From the NCBI GenBank assembly GCA_029204225.1, contig CM055097.1, positions 12,694,721 to 12,758,720 of the forward strand: a stretch of 64,000 bases of DNA, given 5' to 3'. Below are positions 13,351 to 25,300 of this stretch, piece after piece. How positions within the stretch are numbered: the first letter of the stretch is position 1; each line of letters starts with the position of its first letter. A program made the translations under genes and the position numbers. The stretch comes from Diphasiastrum complanatum. Its lineage: Eukaryota; Streptophyta; Lycopodiopsida; Lycopodiales; Lycopodiaceae. The notes below the pieces were generated by a model, which saw only the letters and a program-made list of their open reading frames with translations, did not search any database and was not told where the DNA came from.

Positions 13351-16300
13351 CTTTTGCTATGGCCAGGAAGACCAGGGGGAGCCAGCCCTCCTTCGTCCTC
13401 TTCTTCTTCTTCTTCTTCCTCCCTCCTTGGTTCTCCTGCCCCCTCTTAGTGTCCCCCCTCTTTTCCTAAAGAACCCTACTCCCCCCCTACACGGGCATTC
13501 GAACAGTACATTCTCTCTTCAATGGAGCAGCTCACGTTGGAAACCAGCTATCTCAGGAAAGAAATGGGTCAAATGCAAGCCACTAGTCACACTATGACCG
13601 TCGAGAAGCAATGATGGCCCAGATTACCTTCTTGGAAGAGGCATTGAGGGTATCCAAATTACTGACCTACCTATGGGCACCCATCAATATATCATGAGGC
13701 ACATTTACAAATCATATCTTCCGAGCACCTAGCAGGGTCCACAAGAGTGATTTCTATCACACACACTTTCTATCCCTTGATCCAACTGGATCCCCCATAG
13801 TACTTGGCTACTTGCTAAGGAGTATATCACACAGACTGCGGATACCGATGGGCCAGTTTCGGGTTTCCTCACACCAGCTGGCCATTGAGACCAGCAAATA
13901 TAGCGGCACCCCAAAAGAGGCTCGGCTTGGTAGCATGTGTGATATGCATGAGGGGGTTGAGGACGAATCACATTTCCTCTTCAAATGTCCATGGTACTAT
14001 GAGATTCAGGGGAGGTACTATTGTTTGTTCATGGAGCACCCAGTCACACTTTGTACCTTGATATCCTATGAGGACCCTAGTTGTGTCGCACTGATGATCC
14101 GAGAGATGTTGGACTTGAGGAGGAGACTGGATATTGATACACATTTCTTGATGCAGCTGAGCATCATCAATGAGTGCACATTCCGTCGGAGACAAAGATC
14201 CGAGGTACCCCAAGGTAGTGATTCAAATGGAGAGGTTGAGATTCCGGATGCTTCCATACATCGGCAGCAGAGACATTGTCGAAGCCAAGAGAGACAGCCA
14301 ACTACCAAGCCACAGTCCAGAGCGCCACGGCAACAGAGACGACACCAACAGCCCACCAGGAGACAGAGGCCCACGGCACATTCGGTGATACTTCACAGCA
14401 TACCATACATTGACGACCTTCTTGGCGACGTCAGCAGCATTTATCGAGACCACCTCCAGGCGTTATGCCCATCACATCTTTCTTTGACAACAGCAGTACT
14501 TGATGACACTGAGATATACCAAACGTTTTCGTACTTTGGAAATTGCATCCACCATGCCTACCGATTCTGTCAGCGCTCCACCGCCACAGGTTGTTGCTTC
14601 ATCCTCAGCTGCTATGGGAGACACATGCCACACCTACACGCGCACACCACTCCTGAGAACATCTCCTCGTTGAATGAGTACATTTCTAAGCAATTTGCCG
14701 CTTTTCTTTCACAACTCAATGAAGTTCGTGCAGATTTGCTTACTAAGACTGCCACGATTGACGCTCAACAGGCTGAAATTGCTTCTCTTCGTGCTGCGCT
14801 TAGTGCTTTGCAAAGGGACATCATCCCTAATATCTCACGTGTTGTTGAGGATACTAAGGCATCCATAAGTAAGCTTCCCCTACTTGAGCGCCAGATACAT
14901 GACACTGTTGAGTGCACTGCCCGGATTCCCGTTCTTGAACAGCGGCTTCATGAGACAGTGGAACATGTACAGAAAGTACCTACTCTCGAGCAAGAAATAC
15001 GTGAGACCAAATCATGGGCTTCTACCCTGAGATCATCTACCACCTTTTCGTCTTTTGTAGCACCCTCCTTAGACACCACAGTACAAGGCGTCTTGGCAGA
15101 ACAACAACGTCGGGATGACAAAAAACTCAACTTAAGATTCCGGGGTCTTCCTACTGAGGGCACAGCACTGGACCAGGTTACCTCTTTGTTTACTTCACGC
15201 ATGGGGCTCTCGATTCCAGGTATCCAGTATGCTTGGCGCCTCCAGCATGATCCGAAGGTATTATTTGTCAAATTCAAAACTATGGACGACCGGCAGACAG
15301 TTCTTCGTGCGCGTCGTACTCTCCGAGGCTCTCAGATTTACATAGATGATGACCTTACTCACTGCCAATGGTTACAGCGTAAAACTATTATTCAGGAGGC
15401 AAGGACAAAACAACAACGGGTGGTATTTACAAATGGCAACCCTCGCTTTTTCTCCAAGCGTCAATAGGACGTTGGGGTACTCGGGCATGGGAGCAGCGCG
15501 ATAGCCCCGGCTAGCGTCACATTCGGTTTTTGGAATTGCGGCGGCCTCTCCACCTCTTCTACAGCGGCTGATCTTGACACCTATCTATGTTCGGCTGATT
15601 TTCTACTTTTTGCAGAGACATGAGTCTTCCACACACCCACTTCCGCACATTTCTGGTTTTCAGTGGATTTTTGCTCCACGACCTATGCTACAGGGCAGGA
15701 TACTTCGGGCCTCTGGTGGAGTTGCATGTTTGTACAGGTCGGTGTACACTCCTCCTATTCGGTTGGTGTCTCAGGATACTTATGGCCGTTACTTGTGGCT
15801 TCAGATTACTGCATCCTTGTTGGGGCTGGACCAAGACTTGTTTGTTGCAGTGTGCTACTTTGCTCTCCACACTTCAGTGTTTATGGATTTGGGAGGTGAT
15901 CCTTTTCGGGCCCTTTTTGATGGCGTTGCTAGACTCTCTCTACAAGGTTACATATTGCTTGCAAGGGACTTTAACGCACGCACAACCGCTCGCCAGACTG
16001 AGTTCTATGCTGACACACTCTCTCTTCATCCGTTGGATACCTCTTATGCCCGTTATTCTCAGGACTCATCAGCGACAGTTACTCTTTTTGGGGAACAGCT
16101 TCTGAGGTTGGCTCAAGCACACGGTCTCATTATCCTCAATGGTCTTCTTCAATGGTCATCCTCCTCTGCATATACTTGCCACCCATTTGGTGGCAGTCAC
16201 AGCGTAGTGGACTACTTCATTGCAGCTCCTGCTTTATTGCCCCGTCTGGCATCCTTCACCATCGCTACCCCCGTCCTCGTTGATCACTCTCTGCTCTACC

Positions 16301-19300
16301 ACTCCTTCTCCCCAGCGCCAAGTCCACCTTCTCCTTCACCTTCCCTCTTTGTTCGACCCACCTGCTATCGTATACCTCCTCATCAATCCCAGGCCTATGT
16401 TGCCCACGTCTCTCGTCTTCTGGACCACTTTCCTTCCTCCTCTGATGTCACTACCCAAGCCTCCTTTTTAACACACGCCCTGACTACTGCCGCTCATGCC
16501 ATTGCACCCCCTCGCCGCTTCTCTTCTCATCATCGTACCCATAATAAATGGTATGACAACGACTGTTCTTTCTTCCAAAAATATGTCGAGTTCCTCAAAT
16601 TCTCCAATTCTACACTGTCTTCTTTTGCAGAAAAGCAGCTTTGTTCCCTTCTCCGCAAAAAGAAAGTGGCCTACTTTTCTTCTCGTTCCTCCTACCTCCT
16701 TCGCTCCCTCCATTCTGCTTCCTCGGCTACTTTTTGGAAGATCTTTCTTCATAAGCCCCTATCCATTGCACCCATCCCTCTTCAATCCTGGGTCGACTAT
16801 GCAACCAACCTATATACAATTGCTCACCCTTCCATCTCTCTTTCTTCTCGTCCTACCCACTGTGACCTCTTCTCTCATGACATGGTTGAAGCCACCATCT
16901 GCAAACTCAAGAACAATCATACGTCTGACATTGACCTCCTTTCAGCCGAGCTCCTCAAACCAATTGCCAAACTCGCCTCCCCTTTCCTGGCCCGTTGTTT
17001 CAACCGCTTTGTCGTTGATGGTTTCCCCATACCTTGGGCCACCAATCTCCTTCATCCCATTCTTAAAGCAGGCGATGCCATGAATGTCCACAACTATCGC
17101 ACTATTATGATTGGTCATACCATGGCCAAGTTGTACGCCACTATTCTCCAGAACTTCGTTACGGCAAAGGCTGATTCTCGACTATTATATGCGACTGGCC
17201 AGGCTGGCTTCCGCTGGGGTTATAGCACTCTTGATCATGTCCTCACTCTACGTACTATCATTGAGGAGGCAAAGCATATGGGCAAGAAGATATTTGCTTG
17301 TTTCGTTGATCTCTCTAAGGCCTTTGATCAGCAGACTACGTCAGCTTGGCTTTTCCGACTCTATTCTCGCGGCAGTGGTTGCTCTGTATGAGAGAGTTCT
17401 AGCACGTATTCGGCTGGGTACTGATTTGTCTTCTCCCATCCGTAGCACTGTTGGCGTCAAGCAAGGCTGTCCACTATCCCCTCCGCTCTTTGCACTTTAT
17501 ATTGATGATCTTGAGCGCCTCATTCGTGAAGAAGGTGGAGATGGTTGCCCGTTGGCTCATTTGCTCATCCCCATTCTGCTTTATGCTGATGACATTGTCC
17601 TGCTTTCTTCCTCACCAGAAGGGAGAAGGGTTGCAGTGTCACTTACAGGTCTTACATCGCTTTTGTGTTGCTTGGGGTCTCTCTGTTAACTTAAAAAAGA
17701 CGAAGATCATGATTTTCAACACCAATCGACAAAGCCTTCACAATTATCAATTCTTCTATGACGGCCAGGAAGTTGACATTGTTGCCTCTTATACTTACTT
17801 GGGAGTCATGTTTACTGCGCCCCTTCTTGGTTTCCGCCAGGCTGCATTTGCGCACATTTCCTCCGGTCTTTCAGCATTGGTCCAATCATATTTTCGATCC
17901 CGCTACTAGATGCCAGTTGTTTCACACACGGGTGGTTCCAGCAGTGATGTATGCCTCCGAGATTTGGTTGCCAAGGCTTTCTCTCCGGGACTGGGTAGGC
18001 ATTTCCTGCATTCAGGCCACTATGTTGAGTCGCATGATACGTGCCAAGACTACCACCCCTCATGATATCCTATGTGCTGAGTTTGCTACTCCTCCGATCA
18101 TCCTTGAGGGCTTTTTCCGCCTTATTCTTTTTCTTCAGCAGATTCAGGAGATTCATGCATCTCACCTGGATAGATACATAGTTGTTGCGGTTACTTCTTC
18201 ACATGTCCTAGCTGATTCCCATGCCAAGCTATCCTGGTACCAGCAGGCGTCTGATCTCTTACGACATCTGGGCATCTCTATCATGGATCTTCCTCGTGGT
18301 ACGCATTCATATATCCGAGGCTATTATTCCGTCGATATATGCAACAGACTTGGAGCTCCCTCCCACCTTCCCGTATTCGACTGAGCTATTACCAGACACA
18401 CTTCCTCTCTCTGGATCCTTCTGGTTTGCCACTGTTGCCGCTCTATCTCTCACAGCCCCTATCACACGGCCTGCGCTATCGTCTTGGGCAGTTGCGCATT
18501 TCCTCTCATCAGCTTGCTATTGAGGCCGGTCGTGCATGGGATATCGCTTGTGCTTGTTGCCAGAGGTGGAAGATGAAGCCCATTTCCTCCTCGGATGTCC
18601 GTTGTATTATAAGATACGTGGGAGGTATTATTGTCTCTTTCGCGATGGCCCGCATACACTTCGCAGTTTTGTCTCCTATCCGGATGCTCGTTGCTTGGGA
18701 CTTCTTGTACGTGAGATGCTTACTCTCCGTCAGTCTCACCTGCCTGTACAGATCACCTGGGGTTAGACTCCCGGCAGCTGCTTCTCACTGGCTTCTTTCG
18801 GACTCGAGCACATGCTGATGATTCTGATGATGAGATTCCTATCGTTGTGCCACCGCGGAAAAAGCCCAGATGTAGTCGGCACTTGCCTCCATCGGGGCCC
18901 ACTGCACTCAGCGAACACTTCACACTTACTTTCGCTGATACGTACTTATTCTCCACCTGGCCCGGGTTGTGGGCATTGGTACTTTTTCTGTTATACCTGG
19001 CCCGGGTTGTGGGCTTATTTCACTTCTGCTTTGTTCTACTTTCATTCATAGCTAGTTTATAGCATTTTACGGCCACGTCCTCCTATGGATGATTGTTACG
19101 AGCTCGTGACCAGTGCCGAACCCTAGAGAACACAGATAGGTCAGACACCACAGTCAGGGTCGTGTCCAACGTACACGACCAACAGGGCAAGACAATGTGA
19201 GTAGTGTGCCCCAGCATGGTCCGTAGCCATGGCGGGCCTAACACAGTCTAGGGACCCTGTTAGCAGGACAGGGCCCCAGTTGGGTCCCGACGTGCCGTCG

Positions 19301-22300
19301 GCCACGTCAATGACACGTGGCCGACACTTGGCAGTTGCATGCTACCAGTCCTCACACTGGGCTAGGAGGGGCTTACTCTATATCAGGGAGTAGGCAAGGT
19401 TGGGTGGATCAGTTAGTGTTTGCCTGTGTTAGGATCTATTACACTGGTATTAGAGCCATCTCCATCCTAGGGAGCTTAGTAGCAGCAGTAGAGAAAGCTA
19501 TCAGAGGATAGGAAATTTCTCTTAGTTTCTCAGAAAGAGTTATAGGAGGAAATTCGCTGTAGGATCAGCCTTCTTATCCTCCAATTTGCTAGAAATCTCA
19601 GTAGTTTGGAAGCATATTTCTTAGAATAGCTTCAGCGCTCATGAATGAGTTTCCCTCTCTGATTTTCGAGTGTAGTTCAGTGTAATCTGAGAGGAAATTC
19701 AAGGGGAAAGGAAGAGCAGATCCATCGCTGTATAGCTAGCCCTCAAATCTGAAATTTGTATCAAGTTTTGAGTAGATTAGAGTAAGTTCTAATCTGAAAT
19801 AGAGTAGCAGGGTCAGCGCTGACAGGGAAGAGAAAGGGTGAAATGTCATCCCTGTTTTTTGAGATTTCTCAGGAGTTTGAACATCAAACATGTTTGCCAT
19901 AGACCAGCGACCTACCAACTGAGGTCAACTCAGAGATTCAAGCGGAGTTTTGACCTTTAAATTGGACAAATCGGGCCAGACAGGTTGCTGTTAAAAGTGA
20001 AGCTCCTCAGAAATGCCCTTCACTCATGCAGCCCTAAAACCAGAAGATATCGAGAAAGCCAAACAAGAACGTTTGTGCTTTGTGTGTATGGGCAAGGGAC
20101 ACACAGTCAGACAGTGTCCCAAGGGGCCTTTCACTAAAAAAGATAAAAAAGATAAGAAACAAGTTCATCTTGTTCAGACTGTAAGTTTCCCCAGTGACTT
20201 GGCAGCTTCCGAGATCAAAGTGTATCATGAAGATCATGAACACTGTTGCCAGCTGACCTCTGCAATGCTAGCGAGACCCTTCAGCTTTGGGCCGCATGAC
20301 CTAGTACGTATGCATGGGAAAGTTGGTAACCAGTCAGTAAGAGTTATGGTTGATGATGGGGCAACCCATAATTTCATCAACTACACCAGAACAATGTTTC
20401 CTCGAAACGCGTTTCGAATGCTGAAACGCGTTTGAGACGGGACGTACGAAATGACCCCGTTTCGAAACGCCGTTTCAGTGTTCGAAACGACCGAAAAGAG
20501 AGAAAAAAAAAAAAAAAAAAAAAACCAATTTTTTTTTTCTGAAACCGCGCCATAAGCTTTGTAGTATGTACTAGCAATGGGCATGAACAGATTCTCGCAA
20601 CCTAATAACCTATCCATGATAGTATCAATAATTGACTAAGGAAAGTGACCATAATCACCATACACAGCTTCTCCTCTTGAAATTGCATTCTAATTTCTCT
20701 AGAGCATTCTCATGAAATGGGATGTATCTACTTGTTACTGGACTGTCTATGACATCTGTAAACCCCAAAAACCGTGCCATAAGCTTTGTAGTATGTACTG
20801 GCAATGGGCATGAACAGATTCTTGCAACCTAATAACCTATCCATGCCAGTATCAATAATTGATTGAGGAAAGTGACCATAGTCACCATACACAACTTCTC
20901 TTGAAATTGCATTCTCTAGAGCATTCTCATGAAATTGGATGTATCTACTTGTTACTAGACTTTCTATGACATCTGTAAACCCCAAAAACCCTCAAAAACA
21001 CATTTTCAAAAAAAAAAAGCCCTAAGAAAAATTTCCCGTTTCGAACCTAAACCAGACATTTCATACGCGTTTCAAACGCGTTTCGAAACACGTACGAAAC
21101 AACGTATGTTCCAGAAGTAGTCAGTCAGCATAGGTACATAGTTTCACTAGCTAAGGGTGAAGATAAGAAAATCTGGAAAACTATGGTAAGTAACTTGAAT
21201 CTTGGTATTCAGGGGTACCAAGATGAATTAAACTTTCAGATAATGCACCTGGATTGCACAGACATTGTTCTCGGGAGAGATTGGCTCTACAGTTTAGGAC
21301 CTTCCCTCCACAGAAATTATCAGGAGAACACCCTCGGCTTTCAGCATAAAGGCCGAGAGATCCAGTTGCATGGGGAGCATGATGTTCCCAACAGCCCTAT
21401 GGTCTGCAGTTCAGAGCTCTGTCAGTTAATCGGAGACGAAGACCATCAGGTATTCTTATGTGACTTTCAATTTATTCCTGAAGTTTCTATTTCTAGTTTC
21501 TATACAGCAGAAAATCAGTAAATCAGAAACTTTATTGTCTAAATTTAAAGATGTTTTTCCTGAAGATTTGCCACATGGTTTGCCACCTAGCAGAGAGGTA
21601 GATCATGTAATGAACCTAGTACCAAGTACAACACCTGTTTCTAAACCTCCGTATCGGGTCAGCCGAACAGAGGATGAAGAAATAACTAGGCAGTTAACAA
21701 ATTATCTTGGGAAAGGCCAAATTCAGACCAGTAGTTCACCATGGGCCTCACCAGTCCTTTTGGTGAATAAAAAAAGACAGGTCTATGTGTCTTTGCGTAG
21801 ATTACAGAGCCCTCAATAAAGTCACAATAAAGAATAAATACCCTGTGCCTCGGGCAGACGAGTTGTTTGATCAACTCGACGGGGCTAAATTTTTCAATAA
21901 AATAGACCTCAGATGGGGTCATCAAGTCCGTATAAAATCGGAAGATGTCCCGAAAACAACTTTTAGGACTCATCACGGTCATGATGAGTTCAAGGTGATG
22001 CCATTTGGGCTCACAAATGCTCCAGCTACCTTTATGACCTTGATGAACAGTGTCCTTAGACCATACTTGGGTAAGTTTGTAGTCGTACTTTTAGATGACA
22101 TCCTCGTCTACAGCAAAACGAGGAAGGAGCATCTAAAACACCTCAAAAAGGTGTTTCGACTGCTCAGAAAGCATAAGCTTTATGCTAAACAATCCAAGTG
22201 TGAATTCTTCATTGGAGAAGTAGCATATTTGGGTCACATTATCTCGTCAGATGGGATTAAGATGGACTTGAATAAGGTTAAAGCCATACTCAGTTGGCTA

Positions 22301-25300
22301 AGACCTCAGAATATTTTGGAACTTCAGATCTTTCTTGGTTTGGCGGGATATTACAGACGATTTGTCAAGGAATATGCTCAGATAGCAGTTCCCAAGACAA
22401 AACTTCTTAAGGGGAAGGGAAAGGAGTTCATTTGGGAGTCCGCACAGCAGGAGAGCTTTGATGCTCTCAAAACAGCCTTAGCTACAGCACCAGTTTTAAA
22501 AGTCGTCGACCTCAATCAGCCATTTGCGGTCGAAACAGATGCTAGGGTGGACGACCAGTTGTGTTCGAGAGTAAAAAACGCGAGCCAGCTCAGACTAGGT
22601 ACAATGCCTATGAAGAGGAACTCTTTTCTATAGTCCATGCCCTTAAGACTTGGAGGCATTATTTGTATGGTGCCAACTTTGAGGTCCTGACAGACCATGA
22701 AAGTCTCAGATACCTTTGCAATCAACCTGAGCTTAGAGGTCGGAAAGCTCGTTGGGCAGAGTTGATGCAAGAGTTTGATATGTCTATCAGATATAGACGG
22801 GGGAAATTCAATACAGTAGCAGATGCCCTTAGCAGAATGCCTATGATAAACGAGCTGAGTTTTACTCAGATTCGTAATGAGTTACTCGAGTCCTTGAGAG
22901 GGAAGTGCCAGCATGATGCATTCTTCTCTACTATCTGGAACTCGGTCCAGAGCAGACAATTACAGACTCCAGAACCAGTTCTTGGGACTGGTGCCAGTTC
23001 ATCCAAGAATACGGCAGCTTCCGTTGAGGATGATAATGAGTCCAAGTATACGTCGTCAGATGACGTTGAGGATTCTGAGCCTGTATTACCCAAGCAAACC
23101 TCAGTGGTTGAGGGTCAGTTGACTCAAGGATTCAAATGGAAATAGTATTCCATTCAGGATGAGTACTTGCTCTATAGAGATAGAGTATGTCTCCCCAATT
23201 CAGAGGATTATAGGCAGCAGGTCCTATATGAATGTCATGACAATCCTAGTGCGGGACACCCAAGCATACAGAAGACCTATGAGCTTCTTCGTAGGCAATT
23301 TTTCTGGCCTAGTATGAAAAAGGACGTCCAACAGTATGTAACCAGTTGCCAGAAATGTCAAGTAAACAAAGCAAAGCGTTTAAAGGCAGGAGGGTTGTTG
23401 CAACCCTTAGAAATACCAGCTGGTAAATGGGAGAGTATCTCCATGGATTTTATGATAGGCCTGCCTAAAACCCAAAAGGGTAATGACGCTATATGGGTCA
23501 CAGTTGACCGTCTGACCAAAATGGCTCATTTTATTCCGACCAAAACAACCGTGAGCTCCAGAGTTAGCGAGGTTGTTTGTAGACGGGCTATTTAAATTGT
23601 ACGGTCTACCTTGCGGCATAGTCAACGACCGGGACAGTAAGTTTAATGGAAATTTTTGGAGGGCAGTATTCCATCATCTCCATACTAAACTTAATATGAG
23701 TACCACCGAACATCCACAGACGGACGGTCAAACAGAGAGGGTAAATCAGGTGCTGGAGGATATGCTTCGTGCATACGTCAGCAAGAAGCAGACTAATTGG
23801 GAGGAGTATCTCTCGATATTAGAGTTTGCTTATAACAGTACCAAACATTCAGCTACGAGATATAGCCCATTTATGCTGATGTACGGTTTTCAACCACGCT
23901 CACCCACAGCTATAGGGTTTAAACAAGAAAAAGTTGAAGCAGCCAGAAACTTTTTAGAGGACCTAAACCAGATGATAGAACATGCTAAGCGTAGCATTAG
24001 GCAGTCCCAGGATCGAGCCAAGCATTATGCAGATCCACACAGACGGGATGTGCAGTTCTCCGCTGGTGAGAAAGTCTACTTGAGAGTTCCAGTTGACTCT
24101 AAAACCCTCAAATCAGGAGTGTCTGCTAAGTTGTCTCCAACGTATTGTGGTCCCTTTACCATCAGTAGGAGACTAGGCGAGGTCACCTATGAACTAGAAC
24201 TCCCACACAGCAATAAGGTTTCTCCAGTCTTTCATGTAAGTCAGTTACGAAAAGCCTTAGCAGATCAGAAAATCTGGTAGGGGACAGTGTTCTAGTTCTC
24301 CCATTGGATCCTCAGCAACCTCCACATAAACCGGAGGAGATTCTTGATAGTAGAGAGACGCAGACTCGTCATACTCTATACCGAGAATATCTGGTTAAGT
24401 GGAATGATCAGCCTGTTGAGAATGCCACTTGGGAAAGAGGCAGCGTCCTTCGCAAGACTTTTCCAGACTTTGTCTTAGAGGGACAAGACGGTTCTTAAGG
24501 GGGAGGGAGTGTTACGAGCTTGTAACCAGTGCCGAACCCTAGAGAACACAGATAGGTCAGATACCACAGTCAGGGTCGTGTCCAGCGTACACGACCAACA
24601 AGGCAAGACAGTGTGAGTAGTGTGCCCCAGCACGGTCCATAGCCATGGCAGGCCTAACACAACCTAGGGACCCTGTCAGCAGGATAGGGCCCCCAGTTGG
24701 ATCTCGACGTGCCGTCGGCCACGTCAGTGACACGTGGCCGACACTTGGCAGTTGCATGCTACCAGTCCTCACACTAGGCTAGGAGGGGCTTACTCTATAT
24801 CAGGGAGTAGGCAACGTTGGGTGGATCAGTTAGTGTTTGCCCTACTATGGTGTTAGGATCTATTACAATGATGCTCCCACTGTTGCTTGTACATAATTTT
24901 CTTTTATGCACCCCAGAAGACGTTAATAAAATCTTCTTCTTCTTCTTCTTCTTCTTCTTCTCCTCCTGCTCCTCCTCCTTCTTCTTCTTCTCCTCCTCCT
25001 CCTCCTCCTCCTCTCTCTCTATATATATATATATATGTATGTATACAGAGAGATACACACACACGCGTACGCACAAGGTTTTTCTCGTCATTTCCTTCTA
25101 CAAAACAACCCATGTAGCTCTTCAAACATGAGGGGGTCTTCCCTTATTGATAATATGATAACATAGTTTTCCATATGCATATAACAAATTGTTACAATTT
25201 GTTACGAGCTCGTAACCAGTGCCAAACCCTAGAGAACACAGATAGGTCAGATACCACAGTCAGGGTCGTGTCCAGCGTACATGACCAACAGGGCAAGACA

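Larger units (their letters stand above)
20013..24498 (+). pseudogene. Gypsy A1 gag-pol remains
   Basis: Pieces in order: the CCHC knuckle [15 protein letters not shown] and start of protease (20013-20390); post-protease region (21183-21560); RT with [11 protein letters not shown] (21785-22540); end of RNase H (22561-23145); HHCC and integrase start (23167-23595); integrase core, whose catalytic triad is spread over broken frames (23573-24280); chromodomain [16 protein letters not shown] (24304-24498). Frameshifts separate most pieces. Against A2, most differences are single substitutions. Confidence 0.93.
19094..24867 (+). mobile_element. Gypsy A1 (Ty3 chromovirus, defective)
   Basis: LTRs 19094-19443 and 24510-24867, with ATGAT target duplication on both sides (19089-19093, 24868-24872). 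The 5' part of gag is deleted: the leader joins directly to the zinc-knuckle region near 19995. The protease region carries a 719-bp insert. A 31-bp deletion removes the RNase H DAS([10 protein letters not shown]) segment near 22549, and CAG-to-TAG makes a stop at 23143. It is a dead relative of A2 and depends on others for movement. Confidence 0.95.
14400..24960 (+). mobile_element. LINE copy 2 (interrupted by gypsy A1)
   Basis: ORF1, ORF2 and a 3' UTR lie in order from about 14.4 kb to 19,093. The 3' UTR resumes after gypsy A1 at 24,868 with GCTCCCACTGTTGC, reaches AATAAA at about 24925 and passes into a TCT/TTC repeat tail. The exact 5' end is not visible because copy 1 adjoins it. Two GGCCCGGGTTGTGGGC segments in the 3' UTR (about 18960 and 19000) are a small internal duplication. 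Confidence 0.7.

Noticed and set aside
13160-13597. 145-codon frame through the (CT)n tract
   Set aside because: Leu-Ser repeats come from the microsatellite; the start of the LINE lies in a different frame.
13812-15467. 551-codon frame as one host protein
   Set aside because: Its N-terminal part is homologous to the ORF2 tail at 18.4-18.7 kb and its C-terminal part is a LINE ORF1; it is a fusion of two retroelements.
24795-25131. Frames of 76-104 codons rich in S, F, P, E, K or G
   Set aside because: Translations of the compound microsatellite; low-complexity only.
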